DNA from: an uncultured Gammaproteobacteria bacterium
Lineage (GTDB): Bacteria > Pseudomonadota > Gammaproteobacteria > Arenicellales > JAANXG01
Length of the DNA: 64,000 nucleotides
Assembly: GCA_947259395.1 (NCBI GenBank)
Contig: CAMYMN010000014.1
Span: 5,693-69,692, forward strand
Direction: 5' to 3'
In this document: piece after piece, positions 29,026 through 37,997 of the stretch
Numbering within the stretch: the stretch's first letter is position 1
Layout of the letters: each line of letters begins with the position of its first letter
The notes under the pieces: generated by a model
The model's input: only the letters and a program-made list of their open reading frames with translations
The model's database searches: none
What the model was told of the DNA's origin: nothing
Translations under genes and position numbers: made by a program

Positions 29026-29673
29026 ATGACACATGTGGCAGTAGTTGATTTCGGGACCGGCAATCTGCGATCCGTCTCAAAAGCGATCGAGCATGTGGCT
29101 CCCAAAGTCAGTGTCGTAGTAACAGATGACCCGGATCAGGTGCATGCCGCTGATCACGTCGTGTTCCCAGGACAGGGCGCCATCGGCACATGTATTCGCG
29201 CCATCGATCAAAAGGGATTGAGTGATGCGCTAATAGAGGCGCTTGGCACTAAGCCGTTCTTGGGCATTTGCTTGGGGCTACAGGCACTGTATAGATATAG
29301 CGAGGAGCATGATGGCACTCCATGTTTGGGGGTGCTGGATGGTGAGGTCAGACATCTAACCCATTTGAGCGGGATCGCTCGATGGCCAGGTGAACTCAAG
29401 ATTCCTCATATGGGTTGGAATACGGTTCGACAAAATCAGCCCCATCCGTTGTGGGTGAACATCGCCCCCGACGCACGATTCTATTTTGTCCATAGTTACT
29501 GTGCAGTGGGAAACAATGACGCAGAGATCCTGGGGGTCACGGAATATGGCGGATCATTTACTTCCGCGGCCGGTCGCGATAATTTGTTTGCTACACAATT
29601 TCATCCGGAAAAAAGTCAGCGTGATGGCTTGACCCTACTCAGAAATTTCGTTGCGTGGGAAGGGGCCAGTTGA
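29026..29673 (+). CDS. hisH: Imidazole glycerol phosphate synthase, glutaminase subunit
   Basis: Class I glutamine amidotransferase that feeds ammonia to HisF. The 215-residue product has the nucleophile Cys82 in FLGICLGLQALY and the His-Glu pair in TQFHPEKSQ. The oxyanion strand PGQGAIGTC is present. It lies between hisB and hisA, the normal order. Confidence 0.96.
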   Translation: MTHVAVVDFGTGNLRSVSKAIEHVAPKVSVVVTDDPDQVHAADHVVFPGQGAIGTCIRAIDQKGLSDALIEALGTKPFLGICLGLQALYRYSEEHDGTPCLGVLDGEVRHLTHLSGIARWPGELKIPHMGWNTVRQNQPHPLWVNIAPDARFYFVHSYCAVGNNDAEILGVTEYGGSFTSAAGRDNLFATQFHPEKSQRDGLTLLRNFVAWEGAS

Positions 29674-29703
29674 GATATTTAAGGCAAATTAGGATGCAAT
29701 GTC

Positions 29704-30465
29704 ATGCTGTTAATTCCCGCAATTGATATCAAGGACGGAAAATGTGTCCGTCTACGGCAAGGCCGTATGGACGAGGTCACAGTATTTGCGGACGATCCGC
29801 TGGCAGCGGCAACGCGATGGGTAACAGCTGGCGCCAAACGATTGCACATCATAGATCTCGACGGTGCCTCCACTGGTAAGCCCGTAAATCGGGATTTGGT
29901 CGGGCGAATCACGGAAACCTATCCGGATGTCCCGATTCAGATCGGCGGTGGGATTCGTGACGAAGACACGGTGCAGACCTATCTGGACGTAGGCGTTCAA
30001 TATGTCATTCTTGGTACGCGCGCCGTGAACGAGCCGCATTTCGTAAGTGACTTATGTGCCGCGTTTCCTGGACACATTATTGTGGGACTGGATGCCAAGG
30101 ACGGTAAATTGATGGTCAACGGTTGGTCAAAGTTGGCTAAGCACGATGTCATCGATCTAGCGCAACGATTCGAGAACGACGGTGTCGAAGCGATTATCTA
30201 CACGGACATTTCCCGCGACGGAATGTTGTCGGGGGTCAATATAGAGGCGACCAAGGCATTAGCCGAATCGATCCGAATACCTGTTATCGCTGCTGGCGGC
30301 ATAACTAATCTCGATGACATCCGGCGCCTATGCGAGATCGCTGATTCGGGGGTGTTTGGGGCGGTCACGGGTCGTGCGATCTACGAAGGCACCCTGGACT
30401 TCTCTGAGGCGCGAAAAATGGTCGAACAAGTTAACTTGCGTTTGCACGCTGACTCCGATGATTGA
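29704..30465 (+). CDS. hisA: ProFAR isomerase HisA
   Basis: TIM-barrel isomerase that converts ProFAR to PRFAR. The 253-residue protein has catalytic Asp8 in [14 protein letters not shown], the phosphate loop [11 protein letters not shown] and the second catalytic Asp region [16 protein letters not shown]. The second phosphate loop is [12 protein letters not shown]. Length is slightly above the usual 245. Downstream, 243 bp separate it from hisF, unusually far for this operon. Confidence 0.96.
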   Translation: MLLIPAIDIKDGKCVRLRQGRMDEVTVFADDPLAAATRWVTAGAKRLHIIDLDGASTGKPVNRDLVGRITETYPDVPIQIGGGIRDEDTVQTYLDVGVQYVILGTRAVNEPHFVSDLCAAFPGHIIVGLDAKDGKLMVNGWSKLAKHDVIDLAQRFENDGVEAIIYTDISRDGMLSGVNIEATKALAESIRIPVIAAGGITNLDDIRRLCEIADSGVFGAVTGRAIYEGTLDFSEARKMVEQVNLRLHADSDD

Positions 30466-30549
30466 TCTTGGAAAGTTGAGGTAATGAAAGATCCTATCAG
30501 CCAATCCTGCAGTGCCTCACGATGTAAAGGTGGATAACCCGCTTATTGC

Positions 30550-30673
30550 ACCAAGACGTCCCGCGTCTATTCATGGTATGCACTGGAGAAACCCACAAAA
30601 TTACTTCCGTGAAATGACGATATTCAGTACTCGATGTTGCTTGGCAAGAATAGACGCGGGGCTATCCCGGTGC
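30550..30673 (+). repeat. Long inverted repeat in the hisA-hisF spacer
   Basis: A perfect 13-bp inverted repeat has arms CCCGCGTCTATTC at 30560-30572 and GAATAGACGCGGG at 30648-30660. Outside the arms, GCACC (left) and GGTGC (right) can also pair across mismatched stretches, giving an interrupted stem of about 25-30 bp around a loop of 75 nt. It fills most of the 243-bp gap between hisA and hisF. There is no T-run after it and no gene inside. It may be a remnant of a small inverted-repeat element or a structured mRNA segment. Confidence 0.6.
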
Positions 30674-30708
30674 TGGCTGGGTTTGATGCAATATACGGGT
30701 TGACCGCA

Positions 30709-31479
30709 GTGGGCCTCGCCAAACGGATAATTCCTTGTCTTGATGTCGATGCAGGCCGTGTAGTTAAGGGTGTGCGGTTTGTGGACATCCGTGATGCCGG
30801 CGATCCAGTTGAGATTGCGTGCCGTTATGATCAGCAAGGCGCTGACGAAATCACTTTCTTGGATATCACTGCGAGCTCGGATGATCGAGATACCATTGTT
30901 CATGTGGTCGAAGATGTTGCCAGTGAAGTATTCATTCCGTTGACCGTTGGCGGTGGTATTCGGTCATTGAATGATATCCGGCGGATGCTAATCGCCGGTG
31001 CCGATAAGGTCTCCATCAACACCGCCGCCGTGCATCGCCCCGAATTTGTCGGCGAGGCGAGTGATCATTTTGGCGCCCAGTGTATTGTCGTGGCCATTGA
31101 CGCAAAGCAGGTACAGGAGGGCGATGAGCCGCGCTGGGAAATATACACCCACGGTGGGCGAAACCCTACCGGTATTGATGCCGTTGCTTGGGGAAAGCGC
31201 ATGGCTGATCTTGGTGCCGGGGAGATCCTGCTGACGAGCATGGATCGCGATGGGACGCGTGACGGATTCGATCTAGTTTTGACGCGCGCAATGGCTGACG
31301 CGGTTCCGGTCCCGGTGATAGCATCTGGTGGCGTGGGCAATCTCGAACATTTGGCGCAGGGTATTATTGATGGTCACGCAGACGCGGTGCTGGCGGCCAG
31401 TATCTTTCATTTCGGGGAGTTCACGGTTGCTGAGGCCAAACACTGCATGGCACAAAAGGGTATCGAAGTACGCTTGTAA
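30709..31479 (+). CDS. hisF: Imidazole glycerol phosphate synthase, cyclase subunit
   Basis: TIM-barrel cyclase that joins HisH ammonia to PRFAR, giving IGP and AICAR. The GTG at 30709 gives 256 residues starting right at [20 protein letters not shown], the conserved N-terminus; the open frame upstream has no family similarity. Catalytic Asp is in CLDVD and the partner Asp in [13 protein letters not shown]. The phosphate loops are [11 protein letters not shown] and IASGGVGN. Confidence 0.94.
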   Translation: MGLAKRIIPCLDVDAGRVVKGVRFVDIRDAGDPVEIACRYDQQGADEITFLDITASSDDRDTIVHVVEDVASEVFIPLTVGGGIRSLNDIRRMLIAGADKVSINTAAVHRPEFVGEASDHFGAQCIVVAIDAKQVQEGDEPRWEIYTHGGRNPTGIDAVAWGKRMADLGAGEILLTSMDRDGTRDGFDLVLTRAMADAVPVPVIASGGVGNLEHLAQGIIDGHADAVLAASIFHFGEFTVAEAKHCMAQKGIEVRL

Positions 31480-31547
31480 TGTGGCCAATCCCTTATGTTG
31501 CCTAATCACCCACATGTGGGGTGGTGATCTCGGTTAAAATGTCAGTT

Positions 31548-31955
31548 ATGAACACTTCCTGGCTAGATGATGTGAAATGGAACGCGGACGGCCTCATCCC
31601 TGCCATCGCTCAAGAGGCGGGGAGCGGCACGTTGTTAATGGTCGCATGGATGAATCGGGAGGCGTTGCAACTCACTGCCGAGCGCGGTAAAGCAGTGTAT
31701 TGGTCACGCTCCCGCAAGCGGTTGTGGCATAAAGGTGAAGAGTCGGGCAACGAGCAGTTGGTGCAAGAGATCCGGCTCGATTGCGATAATGACGTGATCC
31801 TATTGCAGGTGGAGCAAAAAGGTGGGATCGCCTGTCATACCGGGCGTCATAGTTGTTTTTTTCAACGTCTCGAAGCAGGCTGCTGGCACACCATCGCCGC
31901 ACCTATCAAGGATCCCGAAGACATCTACGGCGCTGGGCGGGGCCAGTCGTCTTGA
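31548..31955 (+). CDS. hisI: Phosphoribosyl-AMP cyclohydrolase
   Basis: Zinc enzyme that opens the adenine ring of PR-AMP. As a separate 135-residue gene it differs from the fused E. coli hisIE. Metal-binding features are [15 protein letters not shown] and [14 protein letters not shown]. The core motif is [14 protein letters not shown]. The ATG at 31548 fits the family start; earlier in-frame Met codons lie in spacer. Its stop overlaps the TTG start of hisE by 3 bp. Confidence 0.94.
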   Translation: MNTSWLDDVKWNADGLIPAIAQEAGSGTLLMVAWMNREALQLTAERGKAVYWSRSRKRLWHKGEESGNEQLVQEIRLDCDNDVILLQVEQKGGIACHTGRHSCFFQRLEAGCWHTIAAPIKDPEDIYGAGRGQSS

Positions 31956-32287
31956 GTCCTGGCTCACAATCGATACTGGACAGACTGGCGCAGGTGCTGG
32001 AATCGCGGAAAATGGACAAACCTGACGAATCTTACGTTGCCAGCCTGTATCGCGAGGGGATAGATGAGATTTTGAGAAAGGTCGAAGAAGAGGCTCATGA
32101 AACTGTCATCGCCGCAAGAGCAGGTGACCCGGATCAGTTGGTTTATGAAACTGCGGATCTATGGTTTCATACCTTAGTCATGCTCGCGCATCAAGGATTG
32201 GGCCCCGGCGATGTTTTAAACGAACTCGATCGGAGATTTGGAGTTTCGGGGTTTGCAGAGAAGGCGGTCCGCAGCAAAAGCGGCTAA
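31952..32287 (+). CDS. hisE: Phosphoribosyl-ATP pyrophosphohydrolase
   Basis: MazG-like hydrolase that converts PR-ATP to PR-AMP. I place the start at TTG 31952 (TTGA overlap with the hisI stop), giving 111 residues. The alpha-helical core shows [20 protein letters not shown], then [15 protein letters not shown] and [13 protein letters not shown] with the acidic metal ligands. It ends the his cluster and tatA follows at 45 bp. Confidence 0.92.
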   Translation: MSPGSQSILDRLAQVLESRKMDKPDESYVASLYREGIDEILRKVEEEAHETVIAARAGDPDQLVYETADLWFHTLVMLAHQGLGPGDVLNELDRRFGVSGFAEKAVRSKSG

Positions 32288-32331
32288 CCCGGCACGGGCG
32301 TTGAAGAGTAACCGAAAGAGGAGACACGACG

Positions 32332-32571
32332 ATGGGTTTTGGCGGTATTAGTATCTGGCAGTTGTTGATTGTATTGTTAATTGTGGTGCTGCTTTTCGGC
32401 ACCAAGAAGTTGCGGAATATCGGCTCGGATTTAGGCGGCGCGATCAAGACATTTCGCAAATCAATGAAGGAGGATGAACAACCTGAGTCGCAAGAGCCGG
32501 CGCAGATTGAGAACAAGGAGAACGAGTCGGTTGACAGCGAGGTTCACGCGGCACACAAAGACAAAGCGTAG
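32332..32571 (+). CDS. tatA: Twin-arginine translocase subunit TatA
   Basis: Pore-forming subunit of the Tat pathway for folded proteins. The 79-residue product has one N-terminal membrane helix ([18 protein letters not shown]). The hinge and amphipathic helix [20 protein letters not shown] follow, then an acidic tail. A strong ribosome-binding site (AAAGAGGAG) precedes the ATG. It opens tatABC, whose likely local client is the Rieske protein encoded 2 kb downstream. Confidence 0.96.
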   Translation: MGFGGISIWQLLIVLLIVVLLFGTKKLRNIGSDLGGAIKTFRKSMKEDEQPESQEPAQIENKENESVDSEVHAAHKDKA

Positions 32572-32594
32572 CGTGAGGACGGATTTTTTTCGAA

Positions 32595-32978
32595 ATGTTT
32601 GACGTCGGTTTTTGGGAGCTGGCTCTTATTGGCGTAGTGGCGTTGCTGATTCTAGGACCGGAACGACTTCCTACTGTGGCACGAACAGCGGGATTATGGA
32701 TAGGTCGCGCGCGCCGGTTTATGTCTGACGTGAAAGCCGATATCGACAATGAGCTGAAAAGCGAGGAACTGCGCGCAATCAAGGACATCGGTGCCGACTT
32801 AAAAGAAGCGTCAAGGGAAATGCATGACGTTAGTAGTGAACTCAATGAGAACGTAGTCTCCGACGACACGCTGGCCGAAGCAATAAACGAATCGGCAGGG
32901 TCTGAGAACGAGGATGCTGCGGATCAACCCACCGAATCGGTGGAGGCCCCTTCGAAAGAGAATGCCGGCGCAGGCTAA
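32595..32978 (+). CDS. tatB: Twin-arginine translocase subunit TatB
   Basis: Substrate-recognition subunit acting with TatC. The 127-residue protein starts with MFDVGFWELALIGVVALLIL and continues with the TatB motif GPERLPTVARTAGLWIGRAR. A long amphipathic helix and a Glu/Asp-rich tail follow. The end overlaps the tatC start by 17 bp. Confidence 0.95.
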   Translation: MFDVGFWELALIGVVALLILGPERLPTVARTAGLWIGRARRFMSDVKADIDNELKSEELRAIKDIGADLKEASREMHDVSSELNENVVSDDTLAEAINESAGSENEDAADQPTESVEAPSKENAGAG

Positions 32979-33822
32979 AAACACCCCCGCAAAGGACACG
33001 TTTATCTCCCATCTGCTCGAGCTGCGTGATCGGTTATTGCGCAGTATTCTTGCGGTGTTAGTCGTATTCCTGATTGCCGCACCATTTGCGAACACCCTAT
33101 ATGAATACTTCGCTGCGCCGTTGATGGCGGCATTGCCAGAAGGCAATACCATGATATCTACCGAGCCGCACGGTCCGTTCTTCGTGCCTTTCAAGTTTGC
33201 ATTTGCGGTGGCGGTGGCGGTTGCCATCCCGTACTTGCTCTATCAACTTTGGGAGTTCGTCGCCCCCGGTCTATACGCGAATGAAAAACGTCTGGTGGTG
33301 CCGTTAATGGCATCCAGTACGATGTTATTTTATTTGGGGATCGCATTCGCGTATTACCTGGTTTTTCCAATTATCTTTACTTTCTTCGCCAGCACTGCGC
33401 CCGAAGGGGTAGCAGTAATGACCGACATCAACGCCTACCTCAGCTTTGCGTTAAAGCTGTTTTTCGCATTCGGCATCGCGTTTGAGGTGCCGATTGCAAC
33501 AGTGTTGCTGGTCAAGGCCGGAGTGACGACACCGGAGCGTTTAGCCACTAAGCGACCCTATATCATTGTTGGGGCGTTTGTGGTCGGCATGTTGCTCACG
33601 CCGCCGGACATCTTCTCACAGACCATGCTTGCAGTGCCGGTATGGGTGTTATTTGAATTAGGCGTCGTCCTGTCCCGGCGTATTAAACCCAAGAATGCTG
33701 ATGCAGCCGAAGATGAACAAGCCGATGCTGAAGACGATAGCGGTGAAGATTTCGTTGAATTCGATGATGAAGACATTGACCATGAGCTCGGCGCTGCTGA
33801 AAAAGAGCTGGATAAGCTTTGA
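32962..33822 (+). CDS. tatC: Twin-arginine translocase subunit TatC
   Basis: Six-helix receptor for twin-arginine signal peptides. The ATG at 32962 gives 286 residues. Family features are FISHLLELRDRLLRS, the first periplasmic loop with FVPFKFAFAVAVAVAIPYL, and YQLWEFVAPGLYANEKR. The C-terminal cytoplasmic tail is long and strongly acidic (about 45 residues rich in Glu, Asp and Ala), which is more than usual. Confidence 0.95.
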   Translation: MPAQAKNTPAKDTFISHLLELRDRLLRSILAVLVVFLIAAPFANTLYEYFAAPLMAALPEGNTMISTEPHGPFFVPFKFAFAVAVAVAIPYLLYQLWEFVAPGLYANEKRLVVPLMASSTMLFYLGIAFAYYLVFPIIFTFFASTAPEGVAVMTDINAYLSFALKLFFAFGIAFEVPIATVLLVKAGVTTPERLATKRPYIIVGAFVVGMLLTPPDIFSQTMLAVPVWVLFELGVVLSRRIKPKNADAAEDEQADAEDDSGEDFVEFDDEDIDHELGAAEKELDKL

Positions 33823-33951
33823 GTCGAATTCGCCGGAGGAAAATTGGCTCAGTTACGGTTGGCTGTGCTCCCGGGCGCGATTGAATAATAAGCGCAAACA
33901 ATCGCGGTCAACGGAATTATCACGATCGAGTAAACATAGATGCGAGGGTCC

Positions 33952-35802
33952 ATGATCAAGTCAAAAATGCGGTTATTGGTTGTTACATTGTGGATGTTCG
34001 CCGGCTCGTTATGGGCTGCGCCGACGCTGGTGAATCAATTGGCCAACCACCCCTCCCCTTATCTTGCGCTGCACGGGACGGATCCGGTGGCATGGCAGGA
34101 CTGGAATTTGCAAGCGACGCGGTTGGCGAGAGAGCAGGGCAAGCTGCTGTATATATCGATCGGTTACTTCTCTTGCCATTGGTGTCACGTGATGCAGCGC
34201 GAAAGTTATAAGAATCCAAAAATAGCCGAGATCCTGAATAAGAATTTCATCCCGGTAAAGGTCGATAGAGAACTAGAGCCGGCTTTGGATGCGCAGATGA
34301 TCGATTTTGTGGAGGCCACCCAGGGCCGGGGCGGTTGGCCGCTCAATGTATTTCTGACCCCGCAGGGACATGCCCTGTACGCGGTATTGTATTTACCGCC
34401 TGCCAACTTCGAGGACCTTTTAATCCGCCTGAATCAGCTATGGCAACAAGACCCCCAACGGCTGGCAGAGGTGGCGCGCCGCGAGGCAAGAGGCGGTAAG
34501 GGCCCGGGGGCTCCGAGACTGTCTCCCCAGCAGGTGGCCGACTATACCCAAAGCTTGATCAGCATGGCGTTGCAACATGCGGATGATATCCAAGGCGGAT
34601 TTGGCACTCAGAATAAGTTTCCTAGCGTCCCTCAGTTGCAATTCTTACTCGACCAATACATCCGCAAACCAGACGCCAATATTCGTGAAATACTAGAACT
34701 GACGTTGGATCAGATGGCCGCCCACGGCTTGTTTGATCATATCGGTGGCGGCTTTTTCCGTTATACCGTGGATCCCGATTGGGAGACACCGCATTTCGAG
34801 AAGATGCTGTACGACAATGCTCTCCTTTCCCGGTTGTACTTACGAGCGGCGGTTGCGTTGAGCCGCAACGATTATCTCGCGGTGGCGCGCAGGACTCTAG
34901 ACTTTATGATGCGCGAGATGACCGATGCGAGCGGTGCCCTGTATGCGTCTTTTTCCGCGGTCGATGACCAAGATGTAGAGGGAGGCTATTACTTGTGGGA
35001 CGATGAAGAATTGATGCAAGTGTTGAGCGATGCAGAATACGCAGTGGTCAAGCGGGCGTGGCGAATGAGTGACGCGCCCCCATTTGAATACGGTTATTTA
35101 CCGATGGGTAATGTGGATGTGTTGTCCATTGTCAAGGAGGTCGGCAAGAATGAGGACGACATCACAGCGTTGTTACAGAGCGCACAGCAGAAGATGAAAG
35201 CAGTCCGGGAACGCCGTGGACTACCCGTAGACACAAAGCTGCTCGCTGGTTGGAACGGATTGGCGTTGGCGAGCTTCGCCGAGGCAGCACGGGTACTCAA
35301 GGAACCTGAATACCGGGATGCCGCTCGTAGAATCAAAGATTATTTGGCGAACAAGCTATGGGACGGCCGTAGTTTGCGCCGCGCTGTTACCAAGGATGGT
35401 GCGATCGGACAAGTCGTTTTGGAGGACTATGCCTATGTCGCTGAGGGTCTGCTGGCATGGTCGGAGTTGACCGAAGATGACGATGAGTTGCGCCTGGCCG
35501 CGGATGTGATTAGAGAGTCTTGGAGACGTTTCTATAAACGGGGCTGGATACTGGCGGAAGACAGTCTGATTGCGCAGCCTGCGTCTCAGGACGCATTAAT
35601 GGACGGACCGATGCCGGCGCCTTCGGGGGTGCTCGCCAAAGCGTCGCTGTCTATTGCGCAACGGACTAAAGACGTGCAACTTCGGAACCAAGTGTTTTCC
35701 GCATTGAACAGTGGGCACGACCAGATTGCGGAAAATCCATTTTGGTTCGCAAGTCACATCGACGCGATGATTGTGGCGCAACAAACGGTAGTGAAGGAGT
35801 AG
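33952..35802 (+). CDS. Secreted DUF255 / thioredoxin-domain protein
   Basis: The N-terminal DUF255 domain is thioredoxin-like with the motif YFSCHWCHVMQRESY (C-H-W-C) at about residues 65-80. It is followed by an (alpha/alpha)-barrel-like region (YyaL/SPATA20 family) with SGGFFRYTVD-type segments such as HIGGGFFRYTVDPDWETPHF and LLAGWNGLALASFAEAA. From the ATG at 33952 it is 616 residues, beginning with a signal peptide (LLVVTLWMFAGSLWAA). Family members are commonly cytoplasmic, so periplasmic export is notable. Function is not established. It lies between tatABC and petABC. Confidence 0.85.
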   Translation: MIKSKMRLLVVTLWMFAGSLWAAPTLVNQLANHPSPYLALHGTDPVAWQDWNLQATRLAREQGKLLYISIGYFSCHWCHVMQRESYKNPKIAEILNKNFIPVKVDRELEPALDAQMIDFVEATQGRGGWPLNVFLTPQGHALYAVLYLPPANFEDLLIRLNQLWQQDPQRLAEVARREARGGKGPGAPRLSPQQVADYTQSLISMALQHADDIQGGFGTQNKFPSVPQLQFLLDQYIRKPDANIREILELTLDQMAAHGLFDHIGGGFFRYTVDPDWETPHFEKMLYDNALLSRLYLRAAVALSRNDYLAVARRTLDFMMREMTDASGALYASFSAVDDQDVEGGYYLWDDEELMQVLSDAEYAVVKRAWRMSDAPPFEYGYLPMGNVDVLSIVKEVGKNEDDITALLQSAQQKMKAVRERRGLPVDTKLLAGWNGLALASFAEAARVLKEPEYRDAARRIKDYLANKLWDGRSLRRAVTKDGAIGQVVLEDYAYVAEGLLAWSELTEDDDELRLAADVIRESWRRFYKRGWILAEDSLIAQPASQDALMDGPMPAPSGVLAKASLSIAQRTKDVQLRNQVFSALNSGHDQIAENPFWFASHIDAMIVAQQTVVKE

Positions 35803-36147
35803 CCGGGGTGGTTACGCGACTGGGTGCGTTGTCAATCTAAGTAAAGGGTAGGTTCGGGGGTACAAAAAACTTGTTGAAACAATAGGCTCCCGAGGGCTTA
35901 GTTTGTTCACCTGAAAAAGCCTCATTCGAGATGGCTGACCCCGGCGCCGATAGTACCGATGGTGATGAGCGGCACGAGCTCAGGGCCCTTGACACATCTG
36001 CTATAATCCCACGGTTCCGGCTGGCAACACATCTCTAAATGGAAGCAAATTAGTCTCGTCAATTCAGAAAAGATGCGCCAGCAAGCGTTCGAGACAGAAG
36101 ATTCTGCTCGCCGATTCGGCGGGGTATAAATCCCAAGGAGCGTTATC
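35803..36147. other. Intergenic region upstream of petABC
   Basis: No gene is seen in this stretch. It contains an extended -10 promoter candidate (listed separately), and a ribosome-binding site AAGGAG about 7 bp before the petA GTG. Confidence 0.4.
35999..36007 (+). promoter_or_regulatory. Extended -10 promoter candidate for petABC
   Basis: TGC-TATAAT gives a perfect -10 hexamer (36002-36007) with an extended TG. A perfect TTGACA at 35989-35994 is only 7 bp away, so it cannot act as the -35 of the same promoter. The resulting 5' untranslated leader would be about 135 nt. Confidence 0.45.
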
Positions 36148-36744
36148 GTGGACGATCGCGTAGACACTAAGCGGCGCCGATTTTTGACCAAAGTAACAGT
36201 GGCCGCGTGGGCTGTGGGCGGCACTGTCGCTGCATTTCCCTTCATTCGTAGCATGACCCCTAGCGAACGGGCGAGAGCGGCCGGCGCTCCGGTGGCAATC
36301 GACATCAGCAGGTTGGAGCCCGGCCAGATGATCAAGGAAGAATGGCGCGGTAAGCCGGTTTGGATCGTTCGTCGCACGACCGAGATGTTGGACAAGTTGA
36401 TGACCCTGGATGATCTGTTGGCCGATCCCGGTTCCGAGCGCAGCGATCAGCCCGCCTATGCACAAAATCCGCATCGGTCGCGCATGCCGGAGGTGCTGGT
36501 GATGATCGGTGTGTGTACTCACTTGGGTTGTTCCCCAGTGCAAAACTTCGCAATTGGTCCGGCTTCCGGACTCGGCGATGATTGGCCCGGTGGTTTCTTC
36601 TGCCCATGCCACGGCTCCAAGTTTGATCTTTCCGGGCGTGTCTATAAGAACGTTCCCGCCCCCACGAATCTCGTGGTGCCACCCTATAAGTTTTTAAACG
36701 ATACACTAATTCTTGTTGGTGAAGACGATGGGGGGACTGCTTAA
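36148..36744 (+). CDS. petA: Ubiquinol-cytochrome c reductase Rieske iron-sulfur subunit
   Basis: Carries the 2Fe-2S centre of the cytochrome bc1 complex, passing electrons from ubiquinol to cytochrome c1. The 198-residue protein has an N-terminal RRRFLTK twin-arginine-like motif and one membrane helix, then a Rieske domain. Cluster ligands are in CTHLGCSP and CPCHGSKFD. The start is GTG with a good AAGGAG site. tatABC lies just upstream, and Rieske proteins are known Tat clients. Its stop overlaps the petB start by one base. Confidence 0.97.
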   Translation: MDDRVDTKRRRFLTKVTVAAWAVGGTVAAFPFIRSMTPSERARAAGAPVAIDISRLEPGQMIKEEWRGKPVWIVRRTTEMLDKLMTLDDLLADPGSERSDQPAYAQNPHRSRMPEVLVMIGVCTHLGCSPVQNFAIGPASGLGDDWPGGFFCPCHGSKFDLSGRVYKNVPAPTNLVVPPYKFLNDTLILVGEDDGGTA

Positions 36745-37997
36745 TGATTAGGGTTTTGAATTGGATAGACGAGCGATTTCCGGTCAGGCAACTCTGGAAT
36801 GAACACTTAGCGCATTATTACGCGCCCAAGAATTTTAATTTCTGGTACTACTTTGGTTCGCTGGCCATATTGGTGTTTGTGATTCAGATCGTTACTGGTA
36901 TTTTTCTAACCATGCATTACAAGCCATCATCGGAGCATGCGTTTGCGTCGGTGGAATACATCATGCGGGATGTGCCTTGGGGATGGTTGATTCGCTATAT
37001 GCATGCGGTAGGGGCCTCGGCATTCTTTGTCATTATCTACTTGCATATGTTCAGAGCGTTACTGTATGGATCACACCGAGAACCCCGCGAATTGGTATGG
37101 CTGCTCGGCTGCATTATGTATGTGTTGTTGATGGCTGAGGCATTCATGGGATATTTGTTGCCGTGGGGTAATATGTCTTATTGGGGTGCGCAGGTAATCA
37201 TCTCGCTATTCACCGCCATTCCCTGGGCCGGCGACGCACTTGCGGAGTGGCTTCGCGGCGATTTCGTTGTCTCCGATGCAACATTGAATCGCTTCTTTGC
37301 TTTTCATGTGGCGCTAATACCCCTGGTTCTTACCGGGCTCGTAGTCATACATATCCTGGCGTTGCATGCGGTAGGGTCCAACAATCCGGATGGTATCGAG
37401 ATAAAGAAAATCAAAGACGAAGATGGCAACCCCAAAGATGGAATACCTTTTCATCCCTACTACACGGTGAAGGATCTGTTCGGAGCGGTGGTGTTTTTAA
37501 TCGTATTTCTTGGTGTGGTGTTCTTTATACCCGAGTTATTTGGCCTGTTTTTAGAGAAGGATAATTTCCAACCGGCAAGCATATTGCAGACGCCATCGGA
37601 TATCGTCCCGCTTTGGTATTTCACGCCTTTCTACTCCATCTTGAGGGCGGTGACGTATCCGCTGTTTGGCATAGATGCCAAATTTTGGGGTGTGGTGTGT
37701 ATGGGCTTGTCAATCGTGCTGTTCTTTCTACTCCCGTGGTTGGATCGGTCGCCGGTAAAGTCAATTCGGTACCGCGGTTGGATGTATAAGACGGCGCTCA
37801 CGTTGTTTACCATCAGTTTTATCGTGTTGGGATATCTAGGCATGAAAAATCCACAACATGTGGATTTGTTCTGGTTTCCTAATCTGGTTTGGGCCCAGTT
37901 TCTCTTCTTCATCTACTTCGGCTTTTTCTTGCTCATGCCCCTGTATACGAAGTGGGATAAAACAAAACCAGAGCCGGAAAGAGTGACTTTCAAATGA
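36744..37997 (+). CDS. petB: Cytochrome b of the bc1 complex
   Basis: Integral-membrane di-heme subunit with the Qo and Qi sites. The 417-residue protein has about eight hydrophobic helices. Heme-binding His pairs are seen in IRYMHAVGASAFFVIIYLHM and FFAFHVALIPLVLTGLVVIH. The Qo-site PEWY motif is represented by PLWYFTPFYSILRA, so the Glu-containing form is altered to PLWY. It overlaps petC by 4 bp. Confidence 0.96.
   Translation: MIRVLNWIDERFPVRQLWNEHLAHYYAPKNFNFWYYFGSLAILVFVIQIVTGIFLTMHYKPSSEHAFASVEYIMRDVPWGWLIRYMHAVGASAFFVIIYLHMFRALLYGSHREPRELVWLLGCIMYVLLMAEAFMGYLLPWGNMSYWGAQVIISLFTAIPWAGDALAEWLRGDFVVSDATLNRFFAFHVALIPLVLTGLVVIHILALHAVGSNNPDGIEIKKIKDEDGNPKDGIPFHPYYTVKDLFGAVVFLIVFLGVVFFIPELFGLFLEKDNFQPASILQTPSDIVPLWYFTPFYSILRAVTYPLFGIDAKFWGVVCMGLSIVLFFLLPWLDRSPVKSIRYRGWMYKTALTLFTISFIVLGYLGMKNPQHVDLFWFPNLVWAQFLFFIYFGFFLLMPLYTKWDKTKPEPERVTFK

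Noticed and set aside
35989-36007. TTGACA and TATAAT as a perfect sigma-70 pair before petA
   Set aside because: Only 7 bp separate them, so they cannot serve one promoter. Only the extended -10 element was kept.
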